From assembly GCA_030142905.1 (NCBI GenBank), contig JASJOG010000101.1, positions 900,501 to 964,500 of the forward strand: a stretch of DNA of 64,000 nt. The letters are read 5' to 3'. Each line of letters begins with the position of its first letter. Within the stretch, counting starts at the first letter, position 1. The DNA is from Heliopora coerulea. Its lineage: Eukaryota; Cnidaria; Anthozoa; Scleralcyonacea; Helioporidae. The notes below the pieces were generated by a model. That model was given only the letters and a program-made list of their open reading frames with translations. It made no database searches and had not been told where the DNA came from. The position numbers were made by a program, and so were the translations under genes. Positions 23,355 through 34,511 of the stretch are shown here, in pieces.

Positions 23355-26300
23355 ATGAGGCACATCCGAAATCGCTGGTCTTTGGTGTTTTCTTTGGTTC
23401 TGGTTTTCACTCTAATTAAGGTAAATTAATCTAACGTATACAGATTTGAGCTGACATTTATAACAAAAATATCGGTCTTCGCACTACCTGGTCGCTGCAG
23501 CGGTCGCTATTCCTAGGTGATAAAGATAAAAAGTTTGTCAGCAAAACTATGAAATGATCGAACACTGTGCAGAAGTATGGATTCTGCGTCTAAATGCATT
23601 ATGTTACGTGTTAAAACAAGACTTTGGATTCCGCAGGGTTCTATGGACCAATGCAAAATAAGAACTCAGTTGTCAATTTGGGTTATCGTGCTAAAGGAAA
23701 TCAATGGTCTGTTTTCCGGATTGTGACATCAGTCATATCCTTGATGTGTTCTCACAGTGTTAGTTATCAAAACTTAATTTCTCGAATAGCAATGTATTAA
23801 TGTACAGCTTGATATAGAAAGTGCGATGGCCACAAAAAATTGCTGTGCGTCCTGATGCATACGATTCAGTGTTATGAGTCGATGGTCAGGACACCATTGG
23901 AACAGTCGTAGGTGATCTTTAAGCAGGAATTGTACTCTTAAGCGATAACTTCATGCGCAAGAGGAAGGATCGTATCCAACAATACTACAGTGCACATGGG
24001 CCTTGACGATGAGCACAGAGTTTATTTGTTTATTTTAAAGTAGAACTTGGCGTTTGCTCAAGGTATCGATAATTCAATTCGCAATAAAATAGAGCATTTA
24101 AGACAGCATGGAACGTACAAAGAACTAGGCCCTTGGTACATTAGCTGTACTCCAGTCTTGAACCAACCGAAATGGACAGAAAGTGATCGGAATTGAGTTA
24201 AAAGTTATCGTTACTGTGTTGCCAGTCAGGTTGCTCATTTATTAGGTATAAAAAAGCCGAACTTTCGCTCATTTCGAAACGAACTCCTGATGTCTATTTA
24301 GTGTTCAAGCGGAGTCTTTATGCATTTGATTGATATCTAATAAGACCTGTTTTTCATTCAATCGTGATAGCGATAATTTTGTTTGGTCTTTGCTGCAACT
24401 TTTATGTACCTTAACTCTTTATCTAAAAGTAAAGCCTATTTACTTTGATGCATAAAACTGTTTTCACAAGACCACTTGTGCATTTTGGTCAACAAGCATC
24501 CAGTAGTTTCCGTGTGTCGTTCAGTGCTTATTTGCTTTTGGGCCGGAATCAACCCAGTCCAGAAGAAAACACATTACGGGCCACATATTTACTCTGATTG
24601 TGGCCTCTGGCCATTTATAACAAAAAACATTTTGCCGGCTCTTTGCGGCAAGCTCGTTCGCCGGGTGGTGGGCGATCGAGGAATGTTCGAATTCAAGTAC
24701 AAAACAAATCAACTCTACTTATTCAAAAGTCGAAGAAAATGCTGCAATGAACTTTTGATCAGTCGTCAGTTTACCATATACGCTACCATTTAGAAGTTTT
24801 AAAATTTTACTACACGGTTGTCGGGATTCGATCAGCTGCAAATTGTTGACAGAGTTAGAACAATTACTTTGAAGTATTTTGAATTTGAGAGCTGCAACCA
24901 TAGCTTTCACAATGTTTGGTTAAAATTACGTATAGCACCTGCTCCTTTTTTATGGAAGGATTAAAACAACTAAAATTCGAAAAACGCAAGGGACTTTGAC
25001 TTTAATTTGACCTTATCGTTGCTTTTCGGAGGTCGACCTCCTTAGAATTATCTCGACTTTGACTTTGATGACCTGACAAAGAAGTGTATCTTGTTTCTTG
25101 CCAGACACGCTTAAAAGCACATCATGAAAATGCATTTGCCTTTTTTATGAATCGGCCACATGAAGTGTTCTTACGCAGCCGCTCAGCATGCCTCTTCCGA
25201 ATTGAGTGTTGACTTTTGTACAGCCTTTTGAGCTCAAGGTCCTGTTTTCAAACAAAAATAAGAGTGGGTCGACATTAGAGTGCGTTGCAGTGTCTTAGAG
25301 AGTACCTTATCGTGGTGTCAAGTTGGAACGCCACGCTGATGAACTTGACATTAGCTTGGCATGACAGAGTTTCAGTTTTCAAGGTTCTTCCTCTGTAGTT
25401 TTTTCGATGTTCGAACAACTAAATTGCGAATCATATCCTGTACACCGGGATCGAAAAGAGAAAGGTTTGTAGCCTGAGTTATTAAAAGATTATGGTCAGT
25501 GACGAGTTTTTTACCTAGAGAAAAAATTTAAGAATTTTAGCTCTCTGCGCAGTCGCAAAAAGGCAAAGTACGCACTACATTCATTAGCTGTCATGGAGGA
25601 ATAATTAGTTTCCAATGGCAGTCAACCTAACTCGGATGTAATCACGCCGCCCTGAAATCAATTTCAAATGTTTGTCTAATATCAGCCAGTTCAGAAATCG
25701 TCAAAGTGTTCAGTCGCTGGTGATGCAGTTGGAAATTTAACGCCATTTTTCTCGAATTTTTTTTTTTTTTACGTCAAGTTAGATTTGTTAAAATGAAAGG
25801 AAAAACCGTACCGGTACCAGTAGCTGTATCAGCCGCAGTTTCACAAGCAGTAGTAGTAGCAGCCAGCAGTAGCAGTAGCATTCGTAGTAATAATAGGAGC
25901 AGTAGTAGTGGCGGTAGTAGTTGTAGTAGTGATAGTAGTGGAAGTGGTAGTACAAGTAGTACTAATTAGTAGCAGCATGTGTAGCAGTGGCAGTTCTAAC
26001 AACAGTGTTGGCACCATCAGTAATATTACCATCAATATTCATTTCCAGATTGTTCAAGGCTTAGACAGATTTAAGATTTATTTGGACTACTACCAGGAGT
26101 TATCGAAAGATTATACAACAAAATGCATCAAGTTGTGTGTTACGTCCTCACCCACAGGAAAACCTCGTTGTAATTTAAACACTCCAACTGGTTATGCTAC
26201 AGCGAGTTTTAGGCCTGGGAGGACACTATCTTATCCAAGACCAAGTACTCTCTGGTATTCATTTTCAAAATGGGAGGTAAGTCTCGCAGCCGCCCAACTA

Positions 26301-29300
26301 CAGTCAATAACTAAATAACTTTTTTTACTGTAAAACAACTAGGGTCTACGGGCGATGTTTTGCTTAGCTTTCCTTGCTAAAAGTACTTATTTCGTAAATG
26401 TGATCCTTGGAATGTCGGATTATACTTTACTTTGTCAAATCTACCAATAATTCATAATTCAAAAGCAAGAAAGATGAACACCGCTGAGTGGAGTTTGAAA
26501 TTTCAGGAAGAATTTACATACACACGGGTAACTTTCATTTCGATTTTCGCTTAAAATACAGGTTCGTTTGCGAAGATAGTTCAGGACCTTGTTAAAGGTT
26601 CTCCCTCGGGTAGCAAGACACTTCGGATATTGTTGGAAAAAAAACTCGTGAAAAAAAATTGTCTCGCAATTTAAACTGCTTCTCGGGCGTTTGATGTCCC
26701 AGCTAGAGTCCTTCCTCGTGTTCCAGCCAATATACGTAGGGTATTATCAATTTTACAAAATTGTAACCTTCAATTTTTCCCTGATTATCTCACCGCTTCT
26801 CATTTCATTTCACCAAATTTTCATTACTTTATTTCGAGGAGGGTTTACCAGAACAACATCCATTTACATATCCACGAATGTAATTAAATATACAGGCTAT
26901 ACGTTTCCAGGCAAGGAAAATCGGAATGCAGTTTCAGCGATGCTGTGACGTGTGCGAGTAACCATAGACTACAATGCAATAAATCACGTCCGTACTTTAA
27001 TTTTTTCCACTCAAAAATTTCCGGCTTTCATGCCGTAGATTATTCAAATATATTGATGTCATCGTTCAGTTAAATTTATCTTTTGTTTTGTTTTACCAGG
27101 ATTTCACAGAAGTTAGTGTTACAGTGTGGCGCCTTCCTCCGGGTACGACATGTGCGCATTCTAACCCAACAAATACAACTTTTCACGGTACTGGCCACAA
27201 TTGGATCGCACAAGGTTTGGGAATCAAACAGCTTATCATAGAGGACCACAGTAGAAAATGGAGACTCTCCCTTGAAACTCATATTAAATGCAGCACAACA
27301 AGCCTGTGCATACTTCCATGTGTCCCTCGCGACGATAGCAAGGGCCATTACACATGTAATGGTTACGAAAAAAAGTGTCTTCCTAACTGGTATGCAAGAA
27401 ACTGTCTTAAAAGGTGCGTCCCTCAAAATGGTCCACTTGGCCATTACACTTGTTCCAATATCGGGGAAAAGCAGTGTCTAACGGACTGGTACGGCGATGA
27501 TTGTAATTGTGATAAAAAAGCGAAAACATATAGCTGTACAGAAAGCGGAAAGAAAACTTGTTTCAATGACTGGTTTGGCGAAAACTGCTCTAAATTTTGC
27601 AATCAAAGTGTACAAAACTACAACTGTAGTGAAAACGGTGATAAAATCTGTTTACCGAACTGGTTTGACAAAAATTGTTCCACATTCTGTAGCGTCACCG
27701 CAGAAACATACAATTGTAGTAGAAGTGGAGAAAAAACCTGCTTGGAGAATTGGTTTGGTACGAATTGCACTATCTTCTGCAATACTAGCGCACAAAATTA
27801 TAACTGCAGCGAAAATGGTGAAAAAATTTGTTTGAATAACTGGTATGACAAATATTGCTCTACATTTTGCAATAGTAGTTCAGAAAACTATTATTGCAGC
27901 GACAAGGGAGAGATCGTCTGTTTACCAAACTGGTTTAATAAAAATTGCTCGAAGTTTTGTGATAGAAACGCCTCAAATTATAACTGTACCAGCAGTGGAG
28001 ATAGAGTCTGTTTATTAAACTGGTTCGGAGAAACTTGCGACAGATTTTGTAATACAAGTGCAAAGAATTACAAGTGCCGAAACAATGGAGAAAGAGAGTG
28101 CCTGCCGAACTGGTATGGCGAAAAGTGCTCAGACTTCTGCAATAGCAATGCCACAGTGTACAGATGCAATAAACATGGAGAAAGGGTTTGTTTACGTAAC
28201 TGGTACGGTAAAAACTGTTCTACGTTTTGCAATAACAGTGCTACAACCTACAAATGTAATGAACATGGATTAAAAGTTTGTTTACGCGACTGGTACGGTG
28301 AAAACTGCACAATGACTTGCAACAATAGTGCTACAGTCTACAAATGCAATGAGCATGGAGAAAAGGTCTGTGCACGTAACTGGTACGGTAACAATTGCAC
28401 AAAATTTTGCAACAAGAGCTCCACAGCCTACAAATGCAATCAAGAAGGAGACAAACAATGTTTACCAGATTTGTACGGCGATGAATGTAGCATTCATTGC
28501 CGTAAAGTAGAAACAGTCTCAGATCTTTATCTGTGTGAGGTTAAGCAAGGGTCTACAGCAACTTGTCCAAAGCACTGGAAAGTTAGAACATGTTCCTCAT
28601 CTTGCATACTTAGTGAAGGTGAGGATCTGGAGTTTGCTTTGACACGATGTAAATCCAATGCTGAAACGACACTTTTATGCTCGAGAACTACAGTAGATAG
28701 TCCGTACTGCAGCAAGAAGACAGGTATTTTATTTTTTTCGTTGGTCTTTAAACGATAGAGGGAGGGAAAGAAGAAGGAAAAAAGGGAAAAAGGAAGAACA
28801 AAAGAAAGGAAGAAAATAAATAAGGAAAGAAAAGGGAATGTAAGGGAAGGGGGTCAGGGCTGGAAGAATTGAAGGAAAGAAGAAAGGAAGGAAGGAAGGA
28901 AGGAATGAAGGAAGGAAGGAAGGAAGGAAGGAAGGAAGGAAGGAAGGAAGAAAGGAAGGGAGGGAGGGAAGGAAGGAAGGAAGGAAAGAAAAAGAGAAAG
29001 AAGGAAAGAGAAAAGGAAAGAAAGAGAGAAAGAAAGAAAGAAAGAAAGAAAGGAAGGAAGAAAGGTTGAAAGAAAGAAAAAGAAAGAAAGAAAGGAGAGG
29101 AAGAAAGGAAGAGAGAAAGAAAGAAACAAACAAACAAACAAAGGAGAGGAAAAAAAAGCAGAGACAAAAAGTCGCGTGATATCAGGTCGTTCATGTGTGT
29201 TGAATGTTTAAATTACGTTAAAAAAACCTTTCATTTTAACTGCTTCTTTTGTAATGATTACATTTTAGAGAAATAGTTAAGCTAAATTCGAATATTTTCC

Positions 29301-30418
29301 ATTTTATGTAAAACTAGTAGTGAAGAAGAGATCTTCGGATGAAACTGTGTCGAGTACCGTTGTTTTGGGGAGTTCGTTTGGAGTTGTCATCTTAATCGTT
29401 GTGGTAACGGTTGCTCTTGTTTTGGTGAAGTAAGTCGTTTATTTATACTGCAACAAAACAGCAAGTAGAGCATAGCAAACGAAGAACTAATAATCGTTTA
29501 AACTCTAAACATTTCTTTTCAAATATTTAATCCAATTATTCAACAAAATACAATCTAACTTATCAAATTTAGATTTAATCTGAGTATTTTGCAAACGAGA
29601 TCTTTCATGGGTGTTGCGTGGGGTGAAAAAAATAAGGAACCACACGGAAAACAGAGTGTGGCGCATTCCTAGCATAAGAGCAGAGGAATTTTGTTCCGTT
29701 AATGAGTCTGGTGTAAATTATTTTACGTTAGAAAATAGAATACTCCGTAGACAGTGATAAAGTAAAAAGTTAGAAGGTTAATAACTGCTGTGACTGATCT
29801 CATTCGGACTTATCTTGAATTCTTTCAGATCAGTCATGGCAGTTATCAACCTTTTAACTTTTTAGGTTAGATTAGGTTAGGTTGGGTTGGGTTGGGTTGG
29901 GTTGGGTTAGGTTAGGCTGGGCTATGATTAGGCTAGTTTGTCATTATTTTAGACCCGGTAAGGTTAAGCTTACTTTAAAAATGCAGCACAATAATTGAAC
30001 GTTTGAGATATTTCTAGACTAAAGAAAACCAAACGCGTGGGTGTTCGACAGCCAAAGTTGCTCCATGTTCGAGAATCCAGTCAAAGCGAACCAGTAAACA
30101 GCAATAAATGGGCGAGGTAAGAAACGTTGTTCCAAATTTGTAAACTTGCTGGTGCCCTTGGGTTCTTAAAGAGAAGCACGCGTTCGAGAGAAACGTCTGT
30201 TTGTCGTTTCTCTAATTGATTGGGCTAAACATTAAAACAAACAGCAGTTTTGTTTGGTTTATTCCCGTTATACTGTATGAAAAACTAAAACTGATATTTC
30301 AAACTATGAGTCCAATGACAAGAAGGAATATTGTGTGTGAACTTTGTCTCTCGTACCTTACTTAAAAGTTTGCAGCTCTCTGTAAACCTATGCATACATA
30401 CATACATACATACATACA

Positions 30419-30464
<46 letters not shown>

Positions 30465-30844
30465 CATACATACATACATACATACATACAGATATATATA
30501 TATCTGTATGTATGTATGTATGCGACATTTAATTAGTCTTCGGATAAAACCATAATGTATTTACTAGCTGTATAGTCGAAAATGTTCAGTAGTTTTCCAA
30601 CTTTTTACTCTACGACTGCCAGCAATCCAACAATAATGGATTTTCGTAATGAGTTCCTAATGATTTTGCGAAACTTAAGTCGTAACTAAGATTCTTTAGT
30701 AACCTATCTGGTTGAATTCTGGCAATATTTTTATTTCTTTTAAGAAACCCCGTTCCTCAAGATTACGAGTTTGCATACGAAAACATCAGCATGGCAGTGA
30801 AGAAGACCCATGCAACTGGGTTAGAAAGAATGCATTTCAGATAA
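23355..30844 (+). CDS. Gene B: type I membrane protein, MNNL-like domain plus 13 tandem DSL units
   Basis: Exons 23355-23420, 26049-26276, 27100-28723, 29318-29429, 30018-30116 and 30745-30844, phases 0,0,1,2,2. They total 2229 nt, giving 742 aa, fully open. The signal peptide is WSLVFSLVLVFTLI. An MNNL-like region spans exons 2-3, then two modules with the long DSL spacing (PRDDSKGHYTC; PQNGPLGHYTC), eleven short units, a membrane-proximal region (DLYLCEVKQG), a transmembrane helix (VVILIVVVTVALVLV) and a basic KLKKTKR stretch. The last exon encodes a tail with DYEFAYENI and ends MHFR, so it lacks the PDZ-type ends of A and C. From exon 2 to unit 10 it is nearly identical to gene C; units 11-13 and the membrane-proximal part resemble gene A. 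The role is inferred to be cell-surface recognition or signalling. Confidence 0.85.
25815..26005. repeat. GTA/GCA trinucleotide microsatellite before gene B exon 2
   Basis: Runs of AGCAGTAGTAGTAGC and GTAGTAGT end about 45 bp before the exon 2 acceptor. The position and type match the tract at 36155-36216 in gene C. Confidence 0.75.
27100..28723 (+). repeat. Gene B exon 3: DSL-array exon (13 units)
   Basis: Contains the end of the MNNL-like region, two long-spacing DSL modules and eleven 30-residue units with C-x8-C-x7-C-x8-C-x3 spacing. Most units open with a sequon (CNQS, CNTS, CNSS, CNNS) and many close with another (KNCS, TNCT, ENCS), so glycans should be spaced periodically along the rod. 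The sequence match with gene C stops abruptly near 28216. Confidence 0.85.
28745..29160. repeat. GGAA/GAAA polypurine microsatellite in gene B intron 3
   Basis: About 400 bp of almost pure purine on the plus strand, mainly GGAA and GAAA repeats, starting some 20 bp after the exon 3 donor and ending about 160 bp before the transmembrane exon. Long open frames here on either strand are low-complexity artefacts. Confidence 0.9.
29761..29874. repeat. Fold-back element in gene B intron 4
   Basis: The left arm AGTAAAAAGTTAGAAGGTTA...GTGACTGATCT pairs with AGATCAGTCATGGCAGTTAT...AACTTTTTAG. A shortened relative of the 12374-12569 element in gene A, in the corresponding intron. Confidence 0.7.
29866..29935. 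repeat. GGTTG/GGTTA-rich tract
   Basis: Repeated GGTTA and GGGTT motifs on the plus strand, adjoining the fold-back element. It is not a (TTAGGG)n telomere array. Closely spaced G runs could form a weak G-quadruplex. Confidence 0.6.
30392..30523. repeat. CATA/TA microsatellite with palindromic centre
   Basis: (CATA)n, then (TA)n, then (CATA)n followed by (TATG)n, self-complementary across the centre. In intron 5 of gene B. Confidence 0.9.
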
Positions 30845-33800
30845 GGACGAATGGAAACTGATACCCAGTTCGTGTAAATATTTGTGAACTGCACATGTCG
30901 GCATCGGAAACAATTGTACAATGAGGCGGTCGAAAGTCACCGAACCTTTCGCCTCAAAACACTCACTTTTAGATTCTTGAACTTTCAGGAAAATCTCAAA
31001 ACCTATTTCCAGTTACTTTTGAGTAAAAAATGTTCAACAATAGGTTAGTTTGGGTATTCTTTCCAATTGCAAAACAGGATGACCGCTTCTCTGTCTATAC
31101 TTCGGTTGCCGATGATTGAGTACATATTAGTCAATTCAAGATAATTTATGCCTCGTTTCGATAAATTGACTCACTGACTCATTGGAGGTAAATGCGCCCC
31201 TATAATTTCCATTTCTGTGTTGTGACACAAAATTAGCGAAGAAAAGACCAGCGCGGCCAGTAAGTCATATAATACTTTAATTTACATGTGAATGTCATTG
31301 GAAGTATGTCCCGTGACATGGTTTATCTCAATATAAGTACTGAGATTTTAATGTAATTTCTAGAGAAAACCAGACAAGACATTTGAATCACAGCACGAAC
31401 TTAATTCCACTTCACAAGAAGCTTTCGTTGTCAAAATTGCTTATTTAGTGCAACATAAACGTGTCTCCTACCATTTAATTCTTTTCAGAGTCATTCACTA
31501 TCAAGTTCTTGTATATTTTATTGCCTTTATCTTGTTCTTTCACACTTTATGCAGTTCCCAAAACGTTTAATCACACCTGAGCTAACTTGCAGAAGATAAA
31601 CGTTTTGGCGGGAAAACTGTTCGCCTATCAGAACGATGGTACGATCTTTTTTACCGGTGAAAACTGTCGTACGCTGAAACGCAAGAAAAACTTTTCTCGT
31701 ATTTTCTTAACTAAGCTCAATCAATATCAAATTCTTATCCATAACCTTCACTTAGTGAAACATAGTAAATTGCTGCATTCTCGATGGAAAAATAACGTTA
31801 TTCGAAAGACTCAATTGCCCTTCTTCTTAAACTTATTCAAACATTATTTTGTGTGTAGAAGCACGACTTGTAGGACGACCAAATAATTTTACCACACGGT
31901 TAAGTAAACGTCAATATGTTTTAATACGTAATAATGACTTATATTGCTGGTCAATTTTTTGTCTGAGTTTTGCTAATCCTGCCCAAATTTTCTATGCTTT
32001 TTAAGCTTTCAGCCTTCTTTTATCAGGAAAATTGGGATTCGTCGAGAAATTTTCACAAAGTATGCTAATATTGGGATGATCATAAGGGGACGATCATAAA
32101 CAAGCACTGTTTGGCTGTTCAGTTTTACGAAATAAAAATTTCCATACCAAGTTCTGAACAATGTTTTTAAAGACTTTCACAAATAAATCATAAAACTATC
32201 GTTTCATCAAAGAATTCTCGATTAAATGTTGTTTCCGCTTGTTTGGTCCTTTTGTTGATTGCTCTATATTTGTGGCTGTTCCGTCTACGAGACAATGAAA
32301 TGGAATGAAAAAGGCTTTTCCGCATCCCTCTACAATCGTTGATCGTTGTAATGTAATAAACTACTTAAAGTTCTTACTGATACCTGATCATTAACCAAGG
32401 CAAGCCACGTTTGCCTTCAAAATCAGCAATTGCACACGCACTTAGGAATCGCTGGGAAGTTTCCAGGGCTACCACTTCATAGCTGATTGGTTAATAATCA
32501 CAATACGGAATTGTCTAGAATTTGTCTTCCCGCATCCTTCTCATATTCCTCTATGATGGCATAGACTCGACTTCTTACCAGTGCGTCGTAACGCGTTCGA
32601 ACTGGTTCGAACGAATATTCCTTACATCAAAATGAAGAATAAACCTTTGCTGATATCATTTGAAAGGTAATTTTGATGCTTAACTAATTATTTCCTAAAA
32701 ATTATATTTCTGTTGACAGTTGTACTGCAGAGACAAAAATTTGCGCGCCGATGTGAAGAATAAACAACAATGATTTACTGAATTAAGAACACTACAGAAC
32801 ACTAGAGACAGAAAAATCATCGATCATACTTTGGTGTCGTGGGAACTCAACAGCAGGATCAATCGAAATATACAAGATCCCTTACCTTCTTCGTTCTTTT
32901 AAAGAGCAATGTGTTTAACAAAGTAAGGAAAGGAAGGAAGATGAAGGAAGTGTCGGGCACTTCGTTCTTTAAAGAAAGAATTAAGATGGGAAGAGGTGTC
33001 GTATAGTTCAATTGATCCCAACTGCATACAAAATACGGATTGTCATTGTAAGACGAGACGTAATCCATCGTATCTAGATTTAGAACACAGCGACAGTTGA
33101 GAAGACATAGTTTCCTATGTCGCCAACAACTAGAGGGGTTCAGAATCTTCTACATTCTGAAATAACTGGACAAAAAGTACTTACGAGACTAAAGTATAGG
33201 ACCCTCTTTTCACGCATGATAGTTTCAGAATGCAGGAAATGCACTCAAGCATATTAGATGCGTCAGTCTTGATAGTTATAAAGCGTTTCTCACCAGTAAT
33301 CATTAATTAATGGCAGAAGGGGCTCAGTCCCCTTTTGCACACTCCAAGGGACTTAGCTCCCAACTCTTCTGTTCCGCCACTTGTGGTTGATTTAGGACAA
33401 CAAAATAAACAATCATTTTAAGTATAACTTAATGCGTAAACGTAGAGAGATCCACCATACAATAAAGGACACCCTTTAGACTGCTTTGAACGGCTTTGGG
33501 TGAACGCAAGGTTCAAACGGTTTAATTTGCCTTGCAATGCTTAGGCCCAGTTCAAACGTCGAACTTTTCATGTGTCTAATCCAATGTTAATGAGCAAAAT
33601 CCTTTATTCAAACTGATTTCAATGGTTAAGGTGACTTCTAAGGCTCACAATATTAACTGCTTTAAAACTTGTACGATATCTCAGCGCCGTAGCCGCTCGC
33701 AGTACTGATGGTAAAATTATCCAACCACTTGATGTTGTCATTGTCGCTTTTTTAGGAATGAAAGGAAGAGGATAACTAACAATAATATTTGCTTCCATTT

Positions 33801-34511
33801 TATTTTACTTTCTTTTTTTAACACTATTTTATAATAACACTATACTATACTACACGTAGACGAATACGCAGACCCATACGTAAATCTATATCTTTTCAAT
33901 TCACGGTCGAAAGGATTGTGAAGACCAATGGGTTAAAAACGTTGTACACTTTTTGCAACATGATTTGCTCAAGTGAATTTGCTCTTCCTTGGAAAGAAGG
34001 GTGTTGCTTACGCCACAGTTTATTCTGAATGCGTTATGTTGTGTTCGTCGTTTTTAATAGGAAACTTCAAAGTTGTTCACTCATTATACAATAACAATTC
34101 ACTCTCACTATACAATAAGAACAGTACATTTTATTGATTAATAAATTAAGGGAAAAGAGCATAATGAGCAGTAATAAAACAAATCATTCACTCATCAGCG
34201 AGAAGACTTTCACGCTTGGATTAGCTGAGCACAATCACGATGTATTCAAGATTTAAATATTTCCATCCTACATCCTTATGATTTTCGAAATTCCGAATGC
34301 CGGCTGCATAAGCAATTTAAACAGTAGGGAACCTTGAGCTTGAAACATCCTGGTAGAAGAAGAGGCCTTTCAGTTACGCTGTAAATTTCTGTTTGGTAGA
34401 GCAGATCTGGTCTTGTGTTCGACCTCCATTTTAAAATGACAGAACATACCAGTCGAAGCTGATCAACTTCTTCACTTTATCGGTATGCTGTGTTGAAAGA
34501 AGGATCCAACA
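30845..34511. other. Intergenic region between genes B and C
   Basis: About 3.7 kb with no recognisable exon or transposon coding region. The longest open frames (for example 31587-31886) show no known motif. The 3' UTR of B and promoter of C must lie here, but no poly(A) signal or core promoter can be assigned with confidence. Confidence 0.5.

Noticed and set aside
24476..24793. 105-codon plus-strand frame in gene B intron 1
   Set aside because: No recognisable motif, no splice context linking it to gene B, and an overlapping frame on the other strand.
28729..29194. Ser/Phe/Leu-rich and Lys/Arg/Glu-rich open frames
   Set aside because: Translations of the GGAA/GAAA microsatellite in gene B intron 3, not proteins.
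29866..29935. Interstitial telomere array
   Set aside because: The motif is mixed GGTTA/GGGTT, not the TTAGGG expected for cnidarian telomeres.
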